The notes under the pieces are model-generated. The model was given only the letters and a program-made list of their open reading frames with translations, ran no database searches and was not told the DNA's origin. From NCBI GenBank assembly GCA_027489895.1, contig JAIXZD010000114.1, positions 1-34,048 of the forward strand: 34,048 nucleotides of DNA, given 5' to 3'. The stretch comes from Planctomycetaceae bacterium. GTDB lineage: Bacteria > Planctomycetota > Planctomycetia > Planctomycetales > Planctomycetaceae. Below, piece by piece: positions 25,091 through 33,416 of the stretch. The translations under genes and the position numbers were made by a program. Every line of letters starts with the position of its first letter. The stretch's first letter is position 1.

Positions 25091-25135
25091 CCCGACCACC
25101 TGGTGGTCGGGTCGCGCAGCGACAGGAAGCTGCGC
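25091..25135. repeat. Two adjacent hairpins
   Basis: Hairpin one has CCCGACCACC (25091-25100) and GGTGGTCGGG (25102-25111) as arms. Hairpin two has GCGCAGC (25114-25120) and GCTGCGC (25129-25135) with an 8-nt loop. GGGTGGCCCGACC at its left edge (25085-25097) also occurs at 16291-16303. It is probably a dispersed element. Confidence 0.5.
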
Positions 25136-25488
25136 CTTCTGCAACCAACCACCAAACACAGCCACTTTCTCAACGAAGTCGCTCCCGGCAACCGCTTTGC
25201 GAACACCCATCGGAAACGCCGCCGCGTTCCATCCGTTCCTCTCTTTTTCCAAATCCCCCCGCCTTTCCCCACCCGCCCTGCCCATCCTTTCGTACTCTTC
25301 GGAAAGTCCGACACACCCCACAGCCGATTCAAGCCCGACACGAGCCCTTGATTTCCGCCCCGGACGACCGCCCCTTCAAACCAGGGGCGTTTCTTGCGCA
25401 GCGGGGCCACCGCGAACTCGCAACCTCCGCTCCCGCAAACAGTTCCGTCTTTTCCTTTCACTGCGCATCTGGCCCATCAGTCCCGCCC

Positions 25489-26391
25489 ATGACCTGGACC
25501 GCCCCCTTCCTCGATCACCTCGCCGAGCCCGCCGCCTGGGCCTACCGCTCGGGACAAGCGCCCGCGACCGAACCGGCCGCCCTCGCCGCACTCGCCCTCA
25601 TCGGCCATGCCCGTCCCGACGTCGCCCGCGCTCCCCTCGACTGGCTCGCCTCGCTTCAAGCGGGCGACGGCCGCATCGGGATCGATGCCCTCCAGAAAGA
25701 ACCGAACTGGCCCACCCTCTGGGCCATCCTCGCCTGGACCGCGCACGCGCATGCCTCGTCTGTGCCGCTCGCAAAGTCCGCCTACATCGATCAGATTGAA
25801 CTCGCCCTCCGCTGGATGCTCACGCAGAAGGGCCGACCCATCGAACGCAGCCGCGAACTCGGCCACGACTCCACGCTCGTAGGCTGGCCCTGGGTCGCCA
25901 GCACCCACTCCTGGCTCGAACCGACCTGCCTCGCGGTCCTCGCACTCCGTGCCACGGGCCGCCGCACCGATGCGCGCTGCGAAGAGGCGATTCGACTCTT
26001 GACCGACCGCCTGCTCCCCAAAGGCGGCGCGAACTACGGCAACACGCTCGTCCTCGGCCAGGAACTTCTCGCGCACTTTCAGCCCACAGGCCTCGTGCTC
26101 CTCGCGCTCGCCGGGCTCAAACTGCAGGACGAGCGACTGCCCAAAACCGTTGCCTGGCTCGAACAGAACATCACCGCCGATCTGCCCGGAGCCTCACTCG
26201 CTTACGCGCTGATGGGCCTCGCCACCGCCGACAAAACGCCCCCAGCCGCCGACGACTGGCTTCGCGATCGGGCCGAACAATCGGAACGCCCGAACCGGTT
26301 CCTGCCCGTTCGTTCCCTGGCCCTCCTCGCCGCCCTCGGGCCGCGCAACCCGCTCGTCACCCTGCCGCGTGCCCTGGAGTACGACGCATGA
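25489..26391 (+). CDS. Prenyltransferase/squalene-oxidase-repeat (alpha/alpha toroid) protein
   Basis: The product is 300 aa from ATG 25489; no clear Shine-Dalgarno. The frame is open further upstream, but that part is Pro/Arg-rich and lacks domains. QAGDGRIG (57-64) and the spaced aromatic PNWPTLW (72-78) match the QxxDGSWG type repeat of terpenoid-cyclase-like toroids. SWLEPTCLAVLALRATG and QPTGLVLLALAGLKLQDE are further helical repeats. At 300 residues it is much shorter than a squalene-hopene cyclase, and I see no DxDD catalytic motif, so it is unlikely to be a cyclase. No signal peptide is visible. Its stop overlaps the DUF362 start by 4 nt (ATGA), which points to coupled translation and a joint function. 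Confidence 0.75.
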   Translation: MTWTAPFLDHLAEPAAWAYRSGQAPATEPAALAALALIGHARPDVARAPLDWLASLQAGDGRIGIDALQKEPNWPTLWAILAWTAHAHASSVPLAKSAYIDQIELALRWMLTQKGRPIERSRELGHDSTLVGWPWVASTHSWLEPTCLAVLALRATGRRTDARCEEAIRLLTDRLLPKGGANYGNTLVLGQELLAHFQPTGLVLLALAGLKLQDERLPKTVAWLEQNITADLPGASLAYALMGLATADKTPPAADDWLRDRAEQSERPNRFLPVRSLALLAALGPRNPLVTLPRALEYDA

Positions 26392-27434
26392 CCTCGCACA
26401 ATCACTCCCCCGAATCCAACGCGACCCCGCCCACCCCACCCGTCAGCCGCCGTGGTCTGCTGATCGGGGCCGCCGTCGCCACCACCTTCGCCGTGGGCTA
26501 CCCCCTGGCCCGCCGCGCCTTGGCCTCGCGCGAGTCAGTCTTCATCGCCAGCGGCCAGAAATACGACGGCGACCTCGTCCGCACGATCCGTGATGGACTG
26601 ATCGCTAGCGGACTCGACGCGGCGTCTTTGCGTGGCAAAAAAGTGCTGCTCAAGCCGAACATGGTCGAACCAGCCCGCGACCGCCCGCAAATGACCACGC
26701 ACCCCGCGATGATCCGCGCCGCCAACGAAGTCTTCCGTTCCTGGGGCGCCACGGTCAAAGTCGGCGAAGCCCCCGGCCATATTCGCGACACCGAGTTCGC
26801 CCTCTGGGCCTCCCGCATCGGCGACGCGCTCGATGCCGATCAGATCCCCTTCGGCGACCTCAACTACGAAGAGGTCGGCTTCGTCGCCAATCGCGGCAAG
26901 GTCTCGAAGCTGCCCGGACTGTTCTTCCCCAAGTCGGTGCTCGAAGCCGACTATGTTGTCTCGATGCCCAAACTGAAGACCCATCACTGGGTCGGCATCA
27001 CCTGCGCGATGAAGAACCTCTACGGCACGCTCCCCGGCATCAAGTACGGCTGGCCCAAGAACGTGCTCCACCACGCGGGCATTCCCCAGACAGTGGTCGA
27101 CATCAACGCGTCCCTGCCGAAAACGCTCGCGATTGTCGACGGCATCACCTGCATGGAAGGCGATGGGCCGATCCTCGGCAGCCCCAAAGAGATGGGCCTC
27201 GTCGTCTGTGGGACCTGCCCCATCGCCGTCGATGCGACCTGCGCCCGGATCATGGGCCTCCTCCCGGAACTGGTCCCCTACCTCGCGGCCGGGCGGCGTC
27301 TGCTGGGCCCGCTGGAAGAGTGGCGAATCGAACAGCACGGTGACCGCTGGCAAACGCACCACAACCCGTTCCAGATCCTCGCCGAGCCGCACCTGCTCGA
27401 AATGCAGGCCCGCTCCGACATCCTCGCCACCTGA
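26388..27434 (+). CDS. Tat-exported DUF362 domain protein
   Basis: The product is 348 aa from ATG 26388, overlapping the previous stop. The Tat signal is PPVSRRGLLIGAAVATTFAVG, with twin Arg at 21-22. The DUF362 domain is indicated by VLLKPNMVEPARDRPQMTTHP, by GATVKVGEAPGH and by MPKLKTHHWVGITCAMKNLYG. No ferredoxin-type cysteine cluster is present, unlike the DUF362-ferredoxin fusions. The biochemical role of the family is not established. The exported, folded state implied by Tat suggests a bound cofactor. It is translationally coupled to the toroid protein. Confidence 0.9.
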   Translation: MTSHNHSPESNATPPTPPVSRRGLLIGAAVATTFAVGYPLARRALASRESVFIASGQKYDGDLVRTIRDGLIASGLDAASLRGKKVLLKPNMVEPARDRPQMTTHPAMIRAANEVFRSWGATVKVGEAPGHIRDTEFALWASRIGDALDADQIPFGDLNYEEVGFVANRGKVSKLPGLFFPKSVLEADYVVSMPKLKTHHWVGITCAMKNLYGTLPGIKYGWPKNVLHHAGIPQTVVDINASLPKTLAIVDGITCMEGDGPILGSPKEMGLVVCGTCPIAVDATCARIMGLLPELVPYLAAGRRLLGPLEEWRIEQHGDRWQTHHNPFQILAEPHLLEMQARSDILAT

Positions 27435-27450
27435 GACACTGCCAATCCGT

Positions 27451-27473
27451 GGGATAGGCTTCCAGCCTGTCAG
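27451..27473. repeat. Dispersed TAGGC...GCCTGTCA hairpin, short form
   Basis: AGGCT (27456-27460) pairs with AGCCT (27464-27468) around TCC, and GA/TC pairs lie outside. The ends match those of the element at 16434-16461 in inverted orientation. It lies 17 nt past the DUF362 stop and could protect or end that transcript. Confidence 0.45.
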
Positions 27474-27666
27474 TTCCTCTCGAGGGCGGTGATTCGTCAC
27501 TTCAGCCCGAAGCGTCAGCGAGGGGAAGTGCCTTCCGACGCAGAAAAGCACGAACCACGTCGAATGTTCTTCGTGAATCGATCGCTGGACCACACGCAGA
27601 CGTTTCGGTTCGCCGCTCAATGACACGTGTCTCCGCATGTCCGCGCGGACGACCACAAACGGCTCC

Positions 27667-27714
27667 CCAAAAAACAAAACCGGACCAGGAATCGCGTGCG
27701 ATCCCTGGTCCGGT
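27667..27714 (-). terminator. Rho-independent terminator of pnp
   Basis: The arms ACCGGACCAGG (27679-27689) and CCTGGTCCGGT (27704-27714) are perfect. In minus-strand RNA a G-U pair and ATCGC/GCGAT extend the stem. TTTTGTTTTTTGG follows. This is a textbook terminator 80 nt past the pnp stop. Confidence 0.9.
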
Positions 27715-27794
27715 CAAATCAGTCCGGTCATATCTTCAGTTCGATCCTCGCGGCGCCATCACCACGATGAGTGACAGCGTCCCAAGGTCAAAAA

Positions 27795-30017
27795 CTAGTC
27801 CCGACTATCGCTCCGCGGACGATCGCGGTCGCCACGATCCCGGCGGGGCTCACGCTCGCCGCGTGGCTCGCGTTCCGGACGCGGTTCCCGCGGCGGAGCA
27901 CCTTCCACCTGGTCCGTCTGCCCCTGCTCGGCCATCACGGCCTTACGCGACAGCTTGACCCGATTCTGGTCATCAACCGCGATCACCTTGACCTGCAGCT
28001 TGTCACCTTCACGCACGATATCGGTGACCGACTTCACGTAGCCGTCCGACAGTTCGCTGATGTGACAGAGCCCATCCTTGCCCGGAGCGATCTCGATAAA
28101 CGCACCGAAGTCCTTGATCGACGTCACCGTCCCGTTGTAGATCTTGCCGACCTTCACTTCTTCGGCCATCGCTTCCACACGGGCCAGGGCATCGTCGACG
28201 CCCTGCTTGTTCATCCCCGAGATCACCACGACGCCGTCGTCGGTGACATCGATCGTGACCTTGGTCTCTTCCTGGATCGCGCGGATCGTCTTGCCGCCCG
28301 GACCGATCAGCAGACCAATCTTGGCCGGATCGATCTTCGTGCGAACCAGCTTGGGAGCGTGGTCCGAAATATCCTTGCGCGGCCGACGGATCGCCGACAG
28401 CATCGTCTTCAGCAGATCGACGCGAGCCGTACGAGCCTGAACCAGCGTTTCGCGGATGATCTGCTCGTTGATCCCGTCGATCTTCAGATCGAGCTGAATC
28501 CCCGTCACACCCCGCTGCGTCCCGGCCACCTTGAAGTCCATGTCGCCGTAGTGGTCTTCGTCGCCGATGATGTCCGTCAGCAGCACGAACTTGTCGTCCG
28601 ACTCCTTGACGAGGCCAATCGAAATCCCCGCCACCGGCTGGGAAATCGGCACACCGGCGTCCATCAGACCCAGCGTTCCGCTGCACACGCTCGCCATCGA
28701 GCTCGAACCGTTCGACTCGGTGATGTCCGAGATGACGCGGATCGTGTAGGGGAACTTTTCGCTTTCAGGAATCACAGCGGCCAGCGATCGTTCCGCCAGC
28801 GCCCCGTGACCCTGCTCGCGACGACCCGGGCCACGAATCGGACGGCACTCACCCACCGAGTACGGCGGGAAGTTGTAGTCCAGCATGAACCGCTTCGAGA
28901 ACTCCGGGAAAATCCCGTCGACCTTCTGCTCGTCGCGAACCGTTCCCAGCACGACCGTGCAGAGCGACTGCGTTTCACCACGGGTGAACAGAGCCGAACC
29001 GTGAACCCGCGGCAGCATCTCGACCGCACAGCTCACCGGACGCAGATCCGTCAGACCGCGACCATCCAGCCGCGAACCCGCCAGCGTCAGCTCGCGAACC
29101 GCACGCCACACCAGCAGCGAGAACGCTTCCGAGAACTGGGCCGGAGTCAGGCCCTCAGCCGTCTTTTCCGCACCATTCGCGAAGTACTTGTCCTTCAGTT
29201 CGGCCTTCACCTTGCTGATGGCGTCGCCCCGCTCCTGCTTCATCTTGATCGACTTGGCAGCCACGATCGCGTCGTAGGCATCAGCCTTGATGATCTCCAC
29301 AAACGGATTGACCGGAGCTTCCGGAATCACCTTCGTCGGAACGCCGACCTTCTCGGCCAGTTCAGCCTGCAACTCGCACAGACCGACAATCGCGTTGTGG
29401 CCGAACATCAGTGCGTCCGCCATCGTCTCTTCCGGCAACTGGTCGGCGAAGCCTTCGATCATCAGGATCGACTTCTTCGTCCCGGCCACAACCAGGTCGA
29501 GCGGGCTGGCCGCAATCTGTTCCTGCGTCGGCATCAGAATGAAGTCATCGCCGACCATCGCCACTCGCACAGCGGCGAGCGGACCCTGGAACGGGATATC
29601 CTTGGCAATCGTCAGCGCGGCCGAAGCCCCGATGATCGACAGCACGTCGGGATCGTTCACGCCGTCGCACGCCATGACGTTCGCCATGACCTGCACTTCT
29701 TCCCGGTAATGCTCCGGGAACAACGGACGGATCGGACGGTCGGTCAACCGGCTGGTGAGCACCTCACGCAGCGTCGGACGGCCTTCCCGCTTGATGAATC
29801 CACCAGGAAACTTCCCGGCCGCCGCCGACCGTTCGCGATAATCGCAGGTCAGCGGGAAGAAATCGATCCCCGGACGTCCCGGGCCATTCTGGGCCGCAAC
29901 CAGGACGACCGTTTCACCGAATTGAACCAGGACCGCACCCGCCGCTTGCTTGGCGATCTCCCCGGTTGTCAGTGTTAGTTTTCTGCCCCCAACCTCACGC
30001 TCGACGGTTACTTTCAC
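27795..30017 (-). CDS. pnp: Polyribonucleotide nucleotidyltransferase (PNPase)
   Basis: The start chosen is GTG 30017 (740 aa), because AGGTGG lies 8 nt upstream; the in-frame GTG at 30029 overlaps that ribosome-binding site. The enzyme degrades RNA 3' to 5' by phosphorolysis and adds tails. Domains: RNase PH 1 (about 1-145, GRPTLREVLTSRLTDRPIRPLFP), an alpha-helical linker, RNase PH 2 (about 300-535, FTRGETQSLCTVVLG and GRREQGHGALAERSL), KH (GLLIGPGGKTIRAIQEET, about residue 572) and S1 (GTVTSIKDFGAFIEIAPGKDGLCHISEL, about 625-690). The last 40 residues are Arg/Glu/Asp-rich and disordered, which could bind RNA or partners. It follows rpsO by 43 nt, the conserved rpsO-pnp order, and has a strong terminator. 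Confidence 0.98.
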   Translation of the reverse strand: MKVTVEREVGGRKLTLTTGEIAKQAAGAVLVQFGETVVLVAAQNGPGRPGIDFFPLTCDYRERSAAAGKFPGGFIKREGRPTLREVLTSRLTDRPIRPLFPEHYREEVQVMANVMACDGVNDPDVLSIIGASAALTIAKDIPFQGPLAAVRVAMVGDDFILMPTQEQIAASPLDLVVAGTKKSILMIEGFADQLPEETMADALMFGHNAIVGLCELQAELAEKVGVPTKVIPEAPVNPFVEIIKADAYDAIVAAKSIKMKQERGDAISKVKAELKDKYFANGAEKTAEGLTPAQFSEAFSLLVWRAVRELTLAGSRLDGRGLTDLRPVSCAVEMLPRVHGSALFTRGETQSLCTVVLGTVRDEQKVDGIFPEFSKRFMLDYNFPPYSVGECRPIRGPGRREQGHGALAERSLAAVIPESEKFPYTIRVISDITESNGSSSMASVCSGTLGLMDAGVPISQPVAGISIGLVKESDDKFVLLTDIIGDEDHYGDMDFKVAGTQRGVTGIQLDLKIDGINEQIIRETLVQARTARVDLLKTMLSAIRRPRKDISDHAPKLVRTKIDPAKIGLLIGPGGKTIRAIQEETKVTIDVTDDGVVVISGMNKQGVDDALARVEAMAEEVKVGKIYNGTVTSIKDFGAFIEIAPGKDGLCHISELSDGYVKSVTDIVREGDKLQVKVIAVDDQNRVKLSRKAVMAEQGQTDQVEGAPPREPRPEREPRGEREPRRDRGDRDRPRSDSRD

Positions 30018-30060
30018 GTATCTATCCACCTCGTAAAGATTTGCGATCGCCTGCTGTCCG

Positions 30061-30330
30061 CTACTTGCGGATTTGCAGCCGTGCGATCAGATTCACGTAT
30101 CCCTGCGGATTGTGCCGTCGGAGATAGTCCAGCTGACGTCGTCGGCGGCTGACCAGCATCAACAGCCCACGCCGGCTGGCGTGGTCTTTCGGGTGCGTAC
30201 CCATGTGCCCGGTCAACTCATTGATCCGCGTCGTCAACATCGCGATCTGGACTTCCGGAGAGCCTGTATCGCTCTCATCCCGGCGGTAGTCCTTGATGAT
30301 CTCCGATTTGCGTTCAGTCGTCAGTGGCAT
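30061..30330 (-). CDS. rpsO: 30S ribosomal protein S15
   Basis: The product is 89 aa from ATG 30330, the usual S15 length; a longer upstream frame is rejected. [31 protein letters not shown] and the basic [22 protein letters not shown] are family signatures. It binds 16S rRNA in early 30S assembly. It is followed by pnp in a conserved operon. S15 represses its own mRNA in several bacteria; no such leader structure is evident by eye here. Confidence 0.98.
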   Translation of the reverse strand: MPLTTERKSEIIKDYRRDESDTGSPEVQIAMLTTRINELTGHMGTHPKDHASRRGLLMLVSRRRRQLDYLRRHNPQGYVNLIARLQIRK

Positions 30331-30821
30331 GTCTAAGGTTCCCGATTCAAAAGAACTCGCGTGGGACCACCGGAAACCGCAGTCATCCACACAGGGCACG
30401 GGGCGAGCTGCCATTCGGCTCGCGCAGACCGTATCTCACTTCCCTCTCAACAGTTTTTCCAGATTTTCCGCAGAGCAGTACTGTAACACCCGCCACCAGC
30501 GTTGCAACGCCAAAGGGGGGCTTCCCCGACGCAATTCCCAGGCCGGTTCTCCGCGATCCCACCAACAATATCCCCCAGGTTCCCCGCAGTGCTCAGCGAG
30601 TCCTCAGCCCGCAAGTGTTGACTCTGCTTGAGAATCGGGAATGATAAGGATCAAGGTCAGCAGCCTTCCGACCAGATCAGCAACCTCTGGTCCAATCTGC
30701 CCCGCCCGGTTTCGCCCCGATCGTCCCTCCCGCAGCGCTTCGCGTCGTTTGCTTCCTGTCGACCTCTGCGTCGCGGGCTATCCACCGCATCCCCCGGTCC
30801 TTCCGCCAGCCGAGGTGTTCC
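30331..30821. other. Divergent intergenic region between rpsO and the cytochrome gene
   Basis: These 491 nt must hold the rpsO promoter (minus) and that of the plus-strand cytochrome gene. A plus-strand TTGACT (30618-30623) and TGATAA (30642-30647) with 18-nt spacing is a weak candidate. I found no convincing rpsO promoter and no gene. Confidence 0.5.
30618..30647 (+). promoter_or_regulatory. Weak promoter candidate for the PSCyt1-DUF1549-DUF1553 gene
   Basis: The -35-like TTGACT matches five of six bases. The -10-like TGATAA at 18-nt spacing is poor. It lies about 175 nt upstream of the TTG start. Confidence 0.25.
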
Positions 30822-33374
30822 TTGCGACCCTGCTTCTCTCGCTCGACCGTCCCGGCATTCGTCTTGCTGCTCGGATGGACCACGCTTCCATCGGTCGCCG
30901 TCGCCGATCCCATCAACTTCAATCGCGACATTCGCCCGATCCTTTCCGAAAACTGCTTCTACTGCCACGGGCAGGATGCCAATAAGCGGGCCGCCGACCT
31001 CCGGCTCGACCTCAAAGAGTCCGCCGTAGAACACGGTGCGATCGTCCCAGGCAATCTCGCCGAGAGTGAACTCGTCGCCCGCATCCGCACCGACGACCCC
31101 GCGACGCTGATGCCGCCCCCCAAATCGAACCGGCGCCTGACCGACCAGCAAAAAGCCCTGCTCGAACAGTGGATCCAGTCCGGGGCCAACTACGAGTCGC
31201 ACTGGGCCTTCGTCACCCCCCAGCGACCCCAGCCTCCGGAAGTCGCCCAGCGCGACTGGCCCCGCAACGACATCGACCGCTTCATCCTCGCCAAGCTCGA
31301 ACAGACAGGCATCAACCCCTCTCCCGAGGCGGACAAAGCCACACTCATCAAACGCCTCTACAGCGATCTGATCGGGCTGCCCCCCACACCCGCCGAGGTC
31401 GACGAGTTCGTCGCCAGCACCGATCCCCTCGCCTACGAAAAACTGGTCGACCGGCTCCTCGCCAACCCCCACTACGGCGAGCGGATGGCCCTCCCCTGGC
31501 TCGACTCGGCCCGCTACGCCGACAGCAACGGCTTCCAGCAGGATGGCGACACCTGGCAGTGGTACTGGCGTGACTGGGTCGTCCGCGCATTCAACAGCGA
31601 CCTCCCGTTCGACCAATTCACGATCTGGCAACTCGCCGGCGATCTTCTCCCCGATGCCACCACCGATCAGAAAATCGCCAGTGGCTTCAACCGCAATCAC
31701 CTCCTGAACGGCGAAGGCGGCGCCATTGCCGAGGAACAGCGGTTCGTCATCCTGTTCGACCGCATGGACACGACCGCCACCACCTGGCTCGGGCTGACCA
31801 TGGCCTGTGCCCAATGCCACGACCACAAATACGACCCCGTCACCCAGAAGGACTACTACAGCCTGATGGACGCCTTCAACCGCGTCCCCGAAAGCGGTGT
31901 CCCGTCGTTCTTCTCCTCCAAAGTGCGTGTCGCTCCGCCAATCATCGAACTCCCCACCGAAGAGAACCAGAAGCGCTTTGCAGAGTATGACGAGAAGATT
32001 AAAGCCGCCGATGCCGAAGCCAATCCGCTCCTGAATGCTGCCTTCGATGGCTGGCGGGCCGGAACCCTGACCGATCCCAAAACGATCGAAGCCGCCGCGC
32101 TCCCCGCCAACATCAAGGCGATTCTCGACAAACCAGAAGCTGAGCGGACCGCAGACGAGAAGGCCGCCGTCGAAGCCGGCCTCCGCAAACAGTTCGACGA
32201 GAAGATTCGCCCGAAAGTCAAAGACCGTCTTCCTGCCGTCGCGAAGGCCGATGCCCTCCGGGCCGAACTCAATGCCTATCGGGCCGACAATCTGCCCCGC
32301 ATCATGGTGATGAGCGACGCCCAGCCTCGCAAAACGAGCATTCTCGATCGTGGCGAGTATCTGCAGCCGCGCGATCCCGTCGAGTTCAATACGCCCGCGT
32401 TCCTGCCGCCCCTGCCCGCCGATGCCCCCAAAAACCGCCTCGGCCTCGCCCGCTGGCTGGTCTCACCCGAGCATCCGCTCACGGCCCGCGTTCAGGTCAA
32501 CCGGATGTGGCAGACCTTCTTCGGCGCGGGTCTCGTCAAAACCGTCGAAGACTTCGGCGTCCAGAGCGAGTACCCGCTCCATGGCCCGCTGCTCGACTGG
32601 CTCGCCGTCGAGTTCCGCGAAAAGGGCTGGAGCCTCAAGCAGATGCACCGCCTGATCGTGACCAGCGCCACCTATCGCCAGTCCAGCAAGGTGACGCCCG
32701 ATCACAAGGCCAAGGACCCCGAGAATCGGCTCTACGCCCGCGCCAGTCGCTTCCGCATGCCGTCGCTGATCCTCCGCGACTGGGCACTGGCCGCGTCGGG
32801 TCTGCTTGATCCCCGCCTCGGTGGAAAGCCGGTTTATCCCTACCAGCCCGACGGAGTCTGGGAGTCGCTCGCCATCACCAAGGAACGCGACTTCACCTAC
32901 CCCACCTCTACGGGTCCCGATCTCTACCGCCGCAGTCTCTACACCTTCTGGCGGCGGACGGTCGGCCCCTCGAATATGTTCGACACGTCGAATCGTCAGG
33001 CCTGCCGCGTCCGTGCCTCGCAAACCAGCACTCCCCTGCACGCCCTGACTACCCTCAACGATCCCACCTGGGTCGAAGCGGCCCGCGTCCTCGCCGAGAC
33101 CAGCACCAAGACCTCCGCCGATCCTGTGGAACGGTTGCGATTCGCCTTCCGCCAGGTACTCGGCCGCGCTCCCCGTGACAACGAACTGGCCGTGCTGAAT
33201 CGCGCCCTCCAGAAACAGACCGAGTTCCTCGCGAAGGACGCCGCCGCCGCGAAAACCCTGCTCACCACGGGTGCCGCCCCACGCGACGAATCGCTCGACC
33301 CGCTTCAGCAGGCGGCTCTCACCAGCGTCTGCCTCGCCATCATGAATCTCGATGAAGCCCTGACCCGCGAATAG
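30822..33374 (+). CDS. Planctomycete cytochrome c protein, PSCyt1-DUF1549-DUF1553
   Basis: The product is 850 aa. The start is TTG 30822, preceded by GAGGTG 5 nt upstream and opening a clear signal peptide (MRPCFSRSTVPAFVLLLGW, cleavage VAVA-DP). CFYCH (45-49) is the PSCyt1 haem motif. DUF1549 (PSD1-type) starts near IDRFILAKLEQTG and includes LIGLPPTPAEVDEFV; it carries a second haem motif, CAQCH (329-333), in CAQCHDHKYDPVTQKDYY. DUF1553 includes RWLVSPEHPLTARVQVNRMWQ and LHALTTLNDPTWVEAARVLAE. The protein is probably exported and haem-bearing. It is followed after 42 nt by a DUF1501 gene, the standard planctomycete pairing, which may process sulphated or complex substrates; that role is inferred from reports on the families and is not visible here. 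Confidence 0.96.
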   Translation: MRPCFSRSTVPAFVLLLGWTTLPSVAVADPINFNRDIRPILSENCFYCHGQDANKRAADLRLDLKESAVEHGAIVPGNLAESELVARIRTDDPATLMPPPKSNRRLTDQQKALLEQWIQSGANYESHWAFVTPQRPQPPEVAQRDWPRNDIDRFILAKLEQTGINPSPEADKATLIKRLYSDLIGLPPTPAEVDEFVASTDPLAYEKLVDRLLANPHYGERMALPWLDSARYADSNGFQQDGDTWQWYWRDWVVRAFNSDLPFDQFTIWQLAGDLLPDATTDQKIASGFNRNHLLNGEGGAIAEEQRFVILFDRMDTTATTWLGLTMACAQCHDHKYDPVTQKDYYSLMDAFNRVPESGVPSFFSSKVRVAPPIIELPTEENQKRFAEYDEKIKAADAEANPLLNAAFDGWRAGTLTDPKTIEAAALPANIKAILDKPEAERTADEKAAVEAGLRKQFDEKIRPKVKDRLPAVAKADALRAELNAYRADNLPRIMVMSDAQPRKTSILDRGEYLQPRDPVEFNTPAFLPPLPADAPKNRLGLARWLVSPEHPLTARVQVNRMWQTFFGAGLVKTVEDFGVQSEYPLHGPLLDWLAVEFREKGWSLKQMHRLIVTSATYRQSSKVTPDHKAKDPENRLYARASRFRMPSLILRDWALAASGLLDPRLGGKPVYPYQPDGVWESLAITKERDFTYPTSTGPDLYRRSLYTFWRRTVGPSNMFDTSNRQACRVRASQTSTPLHALTTLNDPTWVEAARVLAETSTKTSADPVERLRFAFRQVLGRAPRDNELAVLNRALQKQTEFLAKDAAAAKTLLTTGAAPRDESLDPLQQAALTSVCLAIMNLDEALTRE

Positions 33375-33416
33375 GCCGTCATCCGCTCGTCCTCAAAACA
33401 AAAAAGACGAAAAACC

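Larger units (their letters stand above)
24795..25488. other. Divergent intergenic region between flp and the toroid gene
   Basis: These 694 nt separate minus-strand flp from the plus-strand toroid gene. They hold the flp promoter candidate (25008-25035) and a double hairpin (25091-25135). The open frames across it have no domains; the long plus frame that reaches the toroid gene is rejected upstream of 25489. Confidence 0.6.
27435..27794. other. Convergent intergenic region between DUF362 gene and pnp
   Basis: These 360 nt hold the TAGGC hairpin element (27451-27473) just after the DUF362 stop and the pnp terminator (27667-27714). Short palindromes also occur near 27620-27655. No gene is credible. 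Confidence 0.6.

Noticed and set aside
25081-25488. N-terminal extension of the toroid protein
   Set aside because: It is Pro/Arg-rich, covers a double hairpin and lacks any domain.
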